NCBI RefSeq assembly: GCF_029223485.1
Contig: NZ_JARHTP010000008.1
Span: 1 to 64,000, forward strand
Direction: 5' to 3'
From: Streptomyces coacervatus
GTDB lineage: Bacteria > Actinomycetota > Actinomycetes > Streptomycetales > Streptomycetaceae
DNA: 64,000 nucleotides
Shown here in pieces: positions 8,491-16,223 of this stretch. Position 1 is the first letter of the stretch; the number at the start of each line of letters is the position of its first letter. A program made the position numbers and the translations under genes. Below the pieces are notes generated by a model that had not been told where the DNA came from, ran no database searches, and was given only the letters and a program-made list of their open reading frames with translations.

Positions 8491-10857
8491 ATGGACGGTC
8501 GTGACCTGGTGCGTTCGATAAAGGCGGTCGGTTCGGTGAGGGCGGCCCAGGGGTTGCGTACCGTGAAGGCGGCGTGGCGCAGGAGGCGTGCCGACGCCTC
8601 CGCGCTGCCGTCGCGGGGGGCCGAGCGCGCCCGGGTGCCCGGGCCCGTGCAGGAGGTGGAACCCGGTCCGGGCGGTGGCATCGTCCGGTTCAGCCGATCC
8701 GAGCTGCGCATCTTCGTCGCTGTGAACGGAGCGGTCTTCTGGGGCTGGGACGGGGCCTCTCCCGAGCCGTCGTACGCGCTCGCGGGCCGCTGCCCGGAGC
8801 CCGATCCCCGGGCGGTCCTGGAGCCGGACAAGGACGGTGGCTGGCGGGTCGTGGCCGAGCGGGTGACGGTCGTCGTCTCGCGGCACGGCGCGGTCGAGGT
8901 GCTCACTCCCGGGGGCATGACCCTGCGCCGTGATCTGCCGCCCCGGTGGTGGGAGCCGGTCGGGGGCGGTACCGCGCGCTGGATGCAGCGGTCGGAGGTG
9001 GCCGCGGACGCGCGGTTCTTCGGGCTCGGGGGGCGGGCATCGGGCCCGCGGCTGCGCGCGGGAAGGTACCGCTTGTGGAACACGGACCCGGGGCGCCCAT
9101 TCGGTCCTGCCGACGATCCGCTGTACATCACGATGCCGGTGCAGCTGGTGGTGGCCGACTCGGCCACGCATCTGGTGTTCCACGACACCTCGTGGGACGG
9201 CACGGTGACGCTGCGGGAGGGCGAGGAGGGCGCAGGTTCCGGGCACGACCGGGCGGGGACGTCCGAACTGCGGATGGACGGCGGTCCGTTGCGCTGCTGG
9301 GTGATCGTGGGCGCCCCCGCGCGCGTGCTGCTCACCTGGGCGTCGCTGACGGGTCCGCCTGCGCTGCCGCCCGCGTGGGCGCTGGGTCATCACCACGCGC
9401 GCTGGGGCTTCGGCAGTGAGCAGGAGGTGCGGCGGATCGTCGCCGGGTACCTGGAGCGCGGGCTGCCCCTCGACGCCGTCCATCTGGACATCGATCACTA
9501 CGACGAGCACCAGGTGTTCACCGTCGACCACGAGCGTTTTCCCAAGCTGTCGGTACTGGCCGAGGAGCTGCGGCGGGACGGGATCCGGCTGGTGTCGATC
9601 GTCGATCCTGCGGTCAAGGCTGCAGAGGGCAACGCGGTGTACGACAGCGGGACCGCCGAGGACGCGTTCGTGCGGGATGCTTCGGGGCGGCTTGTGCGCG
9701 GGGTCGTGTGGCCCGGGGAGGCGGTCTTCCCGGACTTCACGCACGCGCGTGTGCGTGAGTGGTGGGGAGGTCTGTACGAGGAGCGGCTCACCCAGGGGTT
9801 CTCGGGTTTCTGGCACGACATGAACGAGCCCACCTCGTTCGCCGCCTTCGGGGAGTCGACGCTGCCGCGTTCGGCCAGGCACGGGCTGGAAGGACGGGGC
9901 GGGGACCACCGGGAGGCGCACAACGTCTACGCGCTGTGCATGGCCAGGGCGGCCTACGAGGGGCTGCGCGAACTGGCCCCCGAGGAACGGCCGTTCATCT
10001 TCTCGCGCTCCGGTTGGGCCGGCCTGCAGCGCTACGGGGGCACATGGTCCGGTGACGTGGCCACGGGCTGGCCCGGGCTGCGGGCCTCGCTGTCGCTGGT
10101 CATGGGGCTCGGGCTGTGCGGGATGCCGTATTCGGGGCCGGATGTGGGCGGTTTCGACGGCAGTCCGTCGCCCGAGTTGTATCTGCGCTGGCTCCAGCTG
10201 GGCGCGTACCTGCCGCTGTTCCGTACGCACGCGAGTCTGCGGGCGGGGCGCAGGGAGCCCTGGGAGTTCGGTGCCGAGGTGCTGGAGCACGCGCGCGTGG
10301 CGCTCGTCGAACGCCGGCGGCTGCTGCCGTACTTCATGACGCTCGCGCATCTGGCCCGGCGCACCGGAGCGCCGTATGTGCGGCCGCTGTGGTGGGCGGC
10401 GCCCGAGGACCGCGCGTTGCGCGACTGTGAGGACGCCTTCCTGCTGGGCGACTGCCTGCTGGTGGCGCCGGTGCTCGACCCGGGCACGGACCGGCGGGCG
10501 GTGCAGCTGCCCCGCGGGCGCTGGTACGACACGGTGACGGAGCAGGTGTACGAGGGGCCGGCGCAGGTGCTTCTCGACGCCCCCTTGTCGCGGATTCCGG
10601 TCCTCGCGCGCGCGGGTGCCGTCGTCCCCGTGCGTGGGGACGACGGCGGGATGGAACTGGAGGTCTGGGCACCCGCCCGGGGACGGAGCGGGGCCGGGCT
10701 GGTGGTGCAGGACGCGGGCGACGGATGGGACGAGCCTGAACTCGAGCGCTACGTCTCCCGTTGGACGGGACGGCGGCTGGTGGTCGAGCGGGAGGGCGGG
10801 GGCGGCGCGAGCGAGCCGCCCTACCCGGTGCGGGTGCGCGGCCTCAAGGAGAGCTGA
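8491..10857 (+). CDS. Glycoside hydrolase family 31 (alpha-glucosidase/alpha-xylosidase type)
   Basis: 788-residue GH31 enzyme. An N-terminal beta-sandwich (about residues 45-290) precedes the barrel. The catalytic nucleophile is Asp443 in GFWHDMNEP; the acid/base region is RSGWAGLQRYGGTWSGD; the conserved LDAVHLDIDHYD strand and the GMPYSGPDVGGF loop are also present. No signal peptide is seen, so it probably acts inside the cell on alpha-linked oligosaccharides. ATG at 8491 is preferred over GTG at 8482 because AAGGTGA lies 5-6 nt before it. It is divergent from the acetoacetyl-CoA synthetase and converges, 1 bp apart, with the Nudix gene. Confidence 0.93.
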   Translation: MDGRDLVRSIKAVGSVRAAQGLRTVKAAWRRRRADASALPSRGAERARVPGPVQEVEPGPGGGIVRFSRSELRIFVAVNGAVFWGWDGASPEPSYALAGRCPEPDPRAVLEPDKDGGWRVVAERVTVVVSRHGAVEVLTPGGMTLRRDLPPRWWEPVGGGTARWMQRSEVAADARFFGLGGRASGPRLRAGRYRLWNTDPGRPFGPADDPLYITMPVQLVVADSATHLVFHDTSWDGTVTLREGEEGAGSGHDRAGTSELRMDGGPLRCWVIVGAPARVLLTWASLTGPPALPPAWALGHHHARWGFGSEQEVRRIVAGYLERGLPLDAVHLDIDHYDEHQVFTVDHERFPKLSVLAEELRRDGIRLVSIVDPAVKAAEGNAVYDSGTAEDAFVRDASGRLVRGVVWPGEAVFPDFTHARVREWWGGLYEERLTQGFSGFWHDMNEPTSFAAFGESTLPRSARHGLEGRGGDHREAHNVYALCMARAAYEGLRELAPEERPFIFSRSGWAGLQRYGGTWSGDVATGWPGLRASLSLVMGLGLCGMPYSGPDVGGFDGSPSPELYLRWLQLGAYLPLFRTHASLRAGRREPWEFGAEVLEHARVALVERRRLLPYFMTLAHLARRTGAPYVRPLWWAAPEDRALRDCEDAFLLGDCLLVAPVLDPGTDRRAVQLPRGRWYDTVTEQVYEGPAQVLLDAPLSRIPVLARAGAVVPVRGDDGGMELEVWAPARGRSGAGLVVQDAGDGWDEPELERYVSRWTGRRLVVEREGGGGASEPPYPVRVRGLKES

Positions 10858-10858
10858 G

Positions 10859-11395
10859 TCAGATGTACCGGCCCTCGAACCACGCCCGTACGGCCAGCGT
10901 GTGCAGGGGGAAGGCGAGCTCTTCCGGTCTGCGTAGGAGGTGCCAGCCTTCCGTTTCGTCCGTGGCTGCGGACTGCGGCAGGCCCTCGGCCGGACGCTCC
11001 GGCAGGAGCCCGAACAGCAGCAGGTGCCCGTCGGGGGAGCTCATGGCGTCGACGAGCCGTACATCGCGGCTCGCCGCGTCGATGCCGGTCTCTTCCTTGA
11101 GCTCGCGGACGACGGCCTGCCGCCAGTCCTCGCGGTCGTCTATGTAGCCACCGGGCAATGCGATGCCCCCGCGCGCGGGGGCGACGGTTCGGGTGATGAC
11201 GACCAGGGCGGTGCCCTTCGTGTCGTAGACGGGCTGGAGCGCGATCGCCACCGGCAGGGGGTTGCGGTAGGCCACCGCGTGGCAGGCCGGACAGGTGCGG
11301 GGCCAGCCGGAGACGCCCTCTCCGTAGGGCGCTCCGCAGCTCGAACAGTGGGAGTCGGGCGCGGAGTTGGGGATGGAGGCTTGGTTTTCGGACAC
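10859..11395 (-). CDS. Nudix hydrolase with N-terminal zinc ribbon
   Basis: 178 residues. The N-terminus has two CxxC pairs (CSSC and CPAC) forming a small zinc ribbon. A complete Nudix box follows: G-x5-E-x7-REL-x-EETGI around residues 84-106, with the metal-binding glutamates in RELKEETGI. Zinc-ribbon Nudix proteins include NADH pyrophosphatases and related nucleotide hydrolases; the exact substrate is not evident. It converges with the GH31 gene. The start at 11395 gives MSENQASIPNS, a plausible short lead into the ribbon. Confidence 0.9.
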   Translation of the reverse strand: MSENQASIPNSAPDSHCSSCGAPYGEGVSGWPRTCPACHAVAYRNPLPVAIALQPVYDTKGTALVVITRTVAPARGGIALPGGYIDDREDWRQAVVRELKEETGIDAASRDVRLVDAMSSPDGHLLLFGLLPERPAEGLPQSAATDETEGWHLLRRPEELAFPLHTLAVRAWFEGRYI

Positions 11396-11442
11396 GAAGC
11401 GGAATGTATCCGATCAGATGAAGAGCGTCTTCCGGGGGCGGC

Positions 11443-12252
11443 TCAGTGGCCGCTGGTGAGCGACTTCCAGGACACGGGGAAGTCGAAGTAGGTGTCCGGG
11501 TAGGGCTCGGGCTTGTAGGTGTAGTGCCACCACTCCTCGGCCAGGTTCACGAATCCGAGCCCCTCCATGGTGTTCTTGAGGAGCAGCCTGTTGGCGCGCT
11601 GTTCGCCCTGGATACGTGGGTCGAGGGTGTGGGCGAGAGTGTCGAAGCAGTCGAACCCGGTGCCCATGTCGACGGAGTTGTCGGGGAAGCGCTCGCCCTT
11701 GGGCCCGTAGCAGGGCACGAGGGGCTCGCCGGGGTGGTACGGCCGGGTCGGTTTCGCGGGGAGCCTGACGATGGTGAGGTCCATGGTCGAGCCGCGGCTG
11801 TGGCCGGATTTCTTCGCGATGTAACCGTCCTCGAACAGACGGGTCTTGTCGACGTTCGGGTAGAACTCGCCCTTCATCACCTGGTCGTCGAGGTCCTCGG
11901 CCCAGCGGACGAAGTGGTTCACGGCGCGCTGCGGCCGGTAGCAGTCGTACACCTTGAGGGTGTAGCCCTTGCGCAGCAGCTTCGCCTGGGCCTTGTGGAG
12001 CGCTTCGGCAGCCGGCCGGGTGAGGAGGCAGATCGGCTGCTGGTAGCCGTCGATGCGCTCGCCGACGAAGTTGTGCGGGGTGAAGTAGCGCATCTCTTGG
12101 ATGATCGTCGGGTCCACGGTTCTCAGGGCCACGAAGTCCTTCGGTGCCTTGGGGTCGGTCGAGGCCCGGGCGGTGGCGGAGGCGGCGGTCACGGCCAGCA
12201 GGGCGGCGAGTGCGGTGATCAGACCGCGTACTGCACTGGAGAGACGTGTCAT
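11443..12252 (-). CDS. Secreted D-alanyl-D-alanine dipeptidase (VanX family, M15D)
   Basis: 269-residue exported zinc peptidase. Residues about 1-28 are a signal peptide (basic start MTRLSSAVRG, hydrophobic core, ASATARAS). The zinc ligands appear as His and Asp in SGHSRGSTMDL and His in EEWWHYTY, with the YDCYRP arginine that contacts substrate. This enzyme class cleaves D-Ala-D-Ala; exported members in Streptomyces without van clusters probably act in cell-wall turnover. ATG 12252 is chosen for AGGAG 2-6 nt upstream and a proper signal peptide start; the open frame upstream is not needed. It is divergent from the OB-fold gene. Confidence 0.92.
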   Translation of the reverse strand: MTRLSSAVRGLITALAALLAVTAASATARASTDPKAPKDFVALRTVDPTIIQEMRYFTPHNFVGERIDGYQQPICLLTRPAAEALHKAQAKLLRKGYTLKVYDCYRPQRAVNHFVRWAEDLDDQVMKGEFYPNVDKTRLFEDGYIAKKSGHSRGSTMDLTIVRLPAKPTRPYHPGEPLVPCYGPKGERFPDNSVDMGTGFDCFDTLAHTLDPRIQGEQRANRLLLKNTMEGLGFVNLAEEWWHYTYKPEPYPDTYFDFPVSWKSLTSGH

Positions 12253-12292
12253 GTCTCCTGCACTGCCCAATTCCGGATGCCCGTGACACACT

Positions 12293-12309
12293 TCTGACGT
12301 TCCGTCAGA
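12293..12309. promoter_or_regulatory. Perfect inverted repeat, probable operator of the OB-fold/thiolase pair
   Basis: TCTGACG-TTC-CGTCAGA is a perfect 17-bp inverted repeat 20 bp before the TTG start at 12330. The same core, CTGACG-N3-CGTCAG, recurs at 59805-59819, also just upstream of a lipid-type gene. The size and symmetry fit a TetR-family operator; the regulator is unknown. Confidence 0.72.
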
Positions 12310-12329
12310 TTGTATGCCAGGGAGGGGCT

Positions 12330-12776
12330 TTGTCTCGTACACGCACGCCCGTGGTCGACGGATGGTTCACCGGCGACGGGGAAGGCTTCAGGCTCCTCGG
12401 CACCCGCTGTGCGAGGTGCGCCTCGGTGTTCTTCCCCCGCGAGGACACCCACTGCAGAAACCCCGGATGCGCCGGCGGCGATCTCGAGGAGGTGCCGCTC
12501 TCCCGACGCGGGCACGTCTGGTCGTACACGGACAGTCAGTACCGGCCACCGTCACCCTATGTGAGCAATCCGGAACTTCCCTGGAAGCCATTCACGTTGA
12601 TCGCTGTGGAGCTGGACGCGGAGCGGCTCGTGGTGCTCGGGCAGGCAACCCCCGGGGTCACTGTCGCCGATCTGACGGTGGGCATGGAGGTGGAGCTCGT
12701 CCCCGGGGTGCTCCATGAGGACGCGGAGACGATCTGGACGACCTGGCACTGGCGGCCGACGGGGGAGAGGGCATGA
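12330..12776 (+). CDS. Zn-ribbon/OB-fold protein (DUF35 type), thiolase partner
   Basis: 148 residues. An N-terminal helix is followed by a rubredoxin-like zinc ribbon (CARCASVFF...HCRNPGC) and an OB-fold C-terminal half. Proteins of this type pair with SCP2-type thiolases or lipid-transfer proteins and form a heteromeric acyl-CoA enzyme. The next gene is such a thiolase and overlaps by ATGA, so translation is coupled. The TTG start follows GGAGG by 4 nt; the upstream ATG of the open frame would run back through the operator and the divergent promoter and is rejected. Confidence 0.86.
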   Translation: MSRTRTPVVDGWFTGDGEGFRLLGTRCARCASVFFPREDTHCRNPGCAGGDLEEVPLSRRGHVWSYTDSQYRPPSPYVSNPELPWKPFTLIAVELDAERLVVLGQATPGVTVADLTVGMEVELVPGVLHEDAETIWTTWHWRPTGERA

Positions 12777-13963
12777 CGGGTGACGTGGCGGTGCTCGGCG
12801 CGGGTATGCACCCGTGGGGTAAGTGGGGGCGCAGTTTCGTCGAGTACGGGGCTGCAGCAGCCCGTGCGGCGCTCGCCGACGCTGGGCTGGAGTGGCGGGA
12901 CGTCGGCTCGATAGTCGGCGCGGACACCGTGCGGGGCGGCTATCCGGGCTATGTGGCCGGTGCGACCTTCGCGAAGGCCCTGGGCTGGCAGGGGGCCAGG
13001 GTGGCAAGCGTGTACGCGGCGTGCGCGTCCGGGGCTCAGGCGGTCAACACCGCGCGGGCGCAGATCCTTTCGGGCCTCGCGGACGTGGTCCTCGTGGTGG
13101 GCGCCGACGCGGCACCCAAGGGTTTCTTCCGGCCGGCGGGAGGAGACCGACCCGACGATCCGGACTGGCTGCGCTTCCGGGTTCTGGGGGCGACCAATCC
13201 CACGTACTTCGGGCTGTACGCCCGCCGTCGCATGGCCGTGCACGGCGACACGGCGGAGGACTTCGCACAGGTCAAGGTGAAGAACTCAGCCCTGGGAGCG
13301 CTCAACCCGAACGCGCGCTACCGCAAGCGGGTCACCGCCGAGGAGGTCGCCGCCTCCGCGGTGGTCGCCGATCCGCTGCGGCTGCTCGACATCTGCGCGA
13401 CGTCGGACGGAGGCGCTGCCCTGGTGCTGTCCAGCACGGAGTTCGCCCGTCGGCACGGAGTGAGCCGGCCGGTGCGGATCCGGGCGGTGTCCACGGTGAC
13501 GCCGCGTTATCCCAGCACGGTGCTGGATCTGCCGGACATCGCGACGGACTCCGCGGTGGCGGTGGAGCCCCCCGCAGACACGTTCCGCGCGTCGATCGCG
13601 CGGGCCGCCTACGAGGAGGCGGGCCTCGGCCCCGAGGATCTCTCCCTCGCGGAGGTATACGACCTGTCCACCGCCCTGGAGTTGCAGTGGTACGAGGACC
13701 TGGGGCTGTGCGGGCAGGGAGAGGGCGCGAAGCTCCTGCGGGAGGGCGCGACGGCCCTGGGCGGGCGAATACCGGTGAACGTGAGCGGTGGGCTGGCCTC
13801 CTTCGGAGAGGCGGTTCCGGCTCAGGCGATTGCTCAAGTCTGCGAGCTGACCTGGCAGTTGAGGGAGGAGGCCGGTGGGCGGCAGGTCGCGGGGGCACGC
13901 GTGGGGATCACGGCGAACCAGGGACTGTTCGGGCACGGGTCCGCGGTGATCGCGGTGCGGTGA
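12773..13963 (+). CDS. Thiolase-like lipid-transfer protein (SCP-x/SCP2 thiolase family)
   Basis: 396-residue thiolase-fold protein. The expected active-site cysteine lies in SVYAACASGAQAVNTAR (Cys near residue 83), and the C-terminal segments VNVSGGLASFGEAVPAQ and NQGLFGHGSAVI stand where thiolases have their GHP and CxxxG-type motifs. Actinobacterial members act in side-chain breakdown of sterols and similar lipids, often as retro-aldol or thiolytic partners of a DUF35 protein. The start overlaps the stop of that partner (ATGA). No other beta-oxidation gene adjoins it. The precise substrate is open. Confidence 0.87.
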   Translation: MTGDVAVLGAGMHPWGKWGRSFVEYGAAAARAALADAGLEWRDVGSIVGADTVRGGYPGYVAGATFAKALGWQGARVASVYAACASGAQAVNTARAQILSGLADVVLVVGADAAPKGFFRPAGGDRPDDPDWLRFRVLGATNPTYFGLYARRRMAVHGDTAEDFAQVKVKNSALGALNPNARYRKRVTAEEVAASAVVADPLRLLDICATSDGGAALVLSSTEFARRHGVSRPVRIRAVSTVTPRYPSTVLDLPDIATDSAVAVEPPADTFRASIARAAYEEAGLGPEDLSLAEVYDLSTALELQWYEDLGLCGQGEGAKLLREGATALGGRIPVNVSGGLASFGEAVPAQAIAQVCELTWQLREEAGGRQVAGARVGITANQGLFGHGSAVIAVR

Positions 13964-14044
13964 GCGAGCCGGACAAGCCCTTTCTCCTACGCTGCGTGAT
14001 CGACCCGGAATCCTGCGTGAACGTCTCATGAACTGGGCCTGGGC

Positions 14045-15724
14045 GTGCGCCGGCGGAGCCATCATGCTCCCGTGCACTCCTGGACGGATACTCTCCGCTT
14101 CGCCTTCCAGCCGGTGGTCAACCTGACCACCGGAGGGGTCGCAGGGCTGGAGATACTTGCGCGCCCGGAGACCGGCGACATCCTGGCCGAGGCCCGTCGA
14201 GACCCCGAACTCGACGGCCGGCTGGCGGTCTTGGCGGTCCGTGCGGCGGCCAGCAAGGAGACGCTGCTGCCGCTGCACGTCAATGTGTTCGCGGGCACCC
14301 TGGCCGACCTCGGCGGCCTCACCCCGCTGCATGCCGCGGTGCGCGAGGCGGGACGGCTGCCGTGGGAGGTGACGATCGACATCGGGCCGCCGTACACGCA
14401 CGTCCCGCAGCAGGCGCTGCTGGAGGCGGTGAGCGGGCTGCGGGCGCAGGGCTTCCGGATCAGTGCGGACGGCGTCGGGGACGGGGACGTACCCCTGCGG
14501 TTGCTCACCGACATGGGGCCCGACCTGGTGAAACTGGACGCGTCGCTGCTGGCGCGGCCGGCGGCGGTGAAGGCGATGCGGACGCTGTGCGAGCAGTTGG
14601 GAGCGCTCCTGTCCGTCGAGGGCGTGGAGACGGAACTGCAGTGCGCGGCCGCGGTCTCGGCCGGTGCTCAGCTGGCGCAGGGCGAGCTGTTCGCACCGCC
14701 GGCCCGGCTGCCCGCGGCGGACGTATACGTTCCGCCCCGCTCCCCCGGTGCCTTGACGGTCCCGAGGTCGGGGCCTTCGGTGCGGGAGTTCGTACGGCCC
14801 GCCGCACTGCTGCCCGCCACCGCGTCGGCCGGTCAGGTACGGGCGCTGCTGACCGGGTCTCCGGAGGTGTCCGGGGTGCTGCTCGTGGACGTGAACGGGC
14901 TCCCCGTCCGCTCGGTGCACCGCTCGCGGTTCCTGCTGTCGATGTCGGGGCGCTACGGACATGCGCTGTACGCCGACCGGCCCGCCGCCAAGCTCGGGGA
15001 TCTGCCGCGGACAGTGGGCGTCGACGCCACCGCCTGGGAGGTCCTGGACGTGGTGGCCGTGGGCGGCCGGGGCCGTACCTCGGACGATGTGGCCGTGGTG
15101 GACCGGATCGGGCGGTGCGTGGGTGTCGTACGGCTCGCAGACCTCGTGCCGGCACTGGCCGAGAGCCGGGTCGAGGAGGCCGCCGGGCTCAATCCGCTCA
15201 CGCGCCTGCCCGGCTCGGACGCGATCACCTCAGAGGTGGACCGCCGCATCGCGGACGGCCGGCCATTCGCACTGAGCTGGCTGGATGTGGACCACTTCAA
15301 GCAGGTCAACGACGGCGCCGGGTTCGCGGCGGGCGACGAGCTGATCCGGTCGGTGGGGCGGGCGCTGCAACAGGCGGCGTCCGGGAACACCCGAGTGGGA
15401 CACATCGGCGGGGACGACTTCCTGGTGCTCGCCGAACCGGAGTGGCTGGATCCACTGGCCGCCTCGGTGCTGGATGCGCCCTGGTCGGCGGGCGGGCGCC
15501 CCATCACGTTGTCCCTGGCCACAGTCCTGTGTCCGCCGGGCAGTGTGACGAACCACCGGCAGGCCGCCGCCTGTCTGGCACCGCTGAAGAAGGCAGCGAA
15601 ATCGCTGCACGGGGCGAGTTGGGTGCTCGGCCGGGCGGACCTGCCCGGCCATGAGATCCGGCGCGGCTCGGGGACCGCGCCCGCCCAGGCCGGGTGCGCG
15701 GTGGCGGAACCCGGCCTAGGCTGA
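14045..15724 (+). CDS. EAL-CBS-GGDEF protein, probably a degenerate c-di-GMP protein
   Basis: 559 residues with three parts: an EAL domain (about 12-245), a CBS pair (about 265-385) and a GGDEF domain (about 390-545). The EAL signature is kept as EILAR (residues 36-40) and the later KLD and EGVET motifs are present, but the DDFG loop is ADGVG, so one metal-binding Asp is lost. The GGDEF signature reads GGDDF (455-459), the catalytic Glu being replaced by Asp, and no RxxD inhibitory site precedes it. It may bind nucleotides without making or cleaving c-di-GMP efficiently. No membrane segment is seen. The GTG start at 14045 lacks a clear ribosome-binding site; GTG at 14072 is an alternative. 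Confidence 0.85.
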   Translation: MRRRSHHAPVHSWTDTLRFAFQPVVNLTTGGVAGLEILARPETGDILAEARRDPELDGRLAVLAVRAAASKETLLPLHVNVFAGTLADLGGLTPLHAAVREAGRLPWEVTIDIGPPYTHVPQQALLEAVSGLRAQGFRISADGVGDGDVPLRLLTDMGPDLVKLDASLLARPAAVKAMRTLCEQLGALLSVEGVETELQCAAAVSAGAQLAQGELFAPPARLPAADVYVPPRSPGALTVPRSGPSVREFVRPAALLPATASAGQVRALLTGSPEVSGVLLVDVNGLPVRSVHRSRFLLSMSGRYGHALYADRPAAKLGDLPRTVGVDATAWEVLDVVAVGGRGRTSDDVAVVDRIGRCVGVVRLADLVPALAESRVEEAAGLNPLTRLPGSDAITSEVDRRIADGRPFALSWLDVDHFKQVNDGAGFAAGDELIRSVGRALQQAASGNTRVGHIGGDDFLVLAEPEWLDPLAASVLDAPWSAGGRPITLSLATVLCPPGSVTNHRQAAACLAPLKKAAKSLHGASWVLGRADLPGHEIRRGSGTAPAQAGCAVAEPGLG

Positions 15725-16058
15725 TCGTCGTAACCGACCGACCGTCTCTCCTTCGCTCGGGCACAACGGCGGCTGTCACCGTTGGTGTCGGCGACCTTGA
15801 CGCTCCGTGGGCGCCGGTGAACACTTCCGGTGTCAGTCGACATCGCCGTACATACACGGTGTATCCAGGCACGCGCCGCGCGGGCCCCGCCTGGAGAACA
15901 GGCCCGTTCCCCCACGGGCGATTCGGCTGCGACGGCACGCTCGTCACGGACGCCGGGCGGGGCGCGGGAGCTTCCCTGCCTTCGGCTGAAGTCGCCGGGA
16001 AACGCACCCTGCACCGAGGACCGGGGTCGATCACCCCGGGACAGGCCTAGGAGCCGCC
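15725..16058. other. Intergenic region before the glp locus
   Basis: No convincing gene. The region holds the perfect 13-bp inverted repeat ATACAC-G-GTGTAT (15852-15864, central base unpaired) and a hairpin CCGGGGT-CGATC-ACCCCGG (16021-16039) only 11 bp before the ribosome-binding site of the small ORF at 16059. Glycerol genes in Streptomyces are controlled by the IclR-type GylR; whether either repeat is its operator cannot be told. Confidence 0.5.
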
Positions 16059-16166
16059 ATGAGCAACGCAGACATCCACGGCGAAGGCCGCGGCATGCGG
16101 ATCCCGGGGGTCGGACCGCTGATCGGCAGGGTGCTTTCCGGGCTGGTCTTCACAGCAGCCTTCTGA
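16059..16166 (+). pseudogene. glpF: Probable glpF deletion scar (35 codons)
   Basis: A 35-codon reading frame with a good ribosome-binding site (GGAG, 16050-16053). Its first residues MSNADIHGE resemble the start of Streptomyces glycerol facilitators, and its last 21 (IPGVGPLIGRVLSGLVFTAAF) resemble the conserved end of GlpF (P-x-VGPLIG...). The whole pore region is missing, which suggests a large in-frame internal deletion. glpF normally directly precedes glpK, exactly where this lies. The likeness is by eye and from memory; the alternative is a leader peptide unrelated to glpF. Confidence 0.55.
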
Positions 16167-16202
16167 TTCACAGCAACCCTCCGATTCCAAGCAGCCTTCT
16201 GA
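16149..16202 (+). repeat. Three tandem 18-bp imperfect repeats before glpK
   Basis: Units are 16149-16166, 16167-16184 and 16185-16202: TTCACAGCAGCCTTCTGA, TTCACAGCAACCCTCCGA, TTCCAAGCAGCCTTCTGA. The first is the end and stop codon of the small ORF; the two others repeat that end in the same frame. The array ends 21 bp before the glpK start. Confidence 0.85.
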
Positions 16203-16223
16203 AGGAACGACCAAGGGGACGCC

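Noticed and set aside
6310..10350. A 1346-codon open frame on the minus strand
   Set aside because: Only the part up to 8277 is acetoacetyl-CoA synthetase; the rest is antisense to the GH31 gene and has no recognisable family.
11443..12252. VanX-like gene as a vancomycin resistance gene
   Set aside because: No vanH, vanA or vanRS lies nearby and it has a signal peptide, so a cell-wall turnover role fits better.
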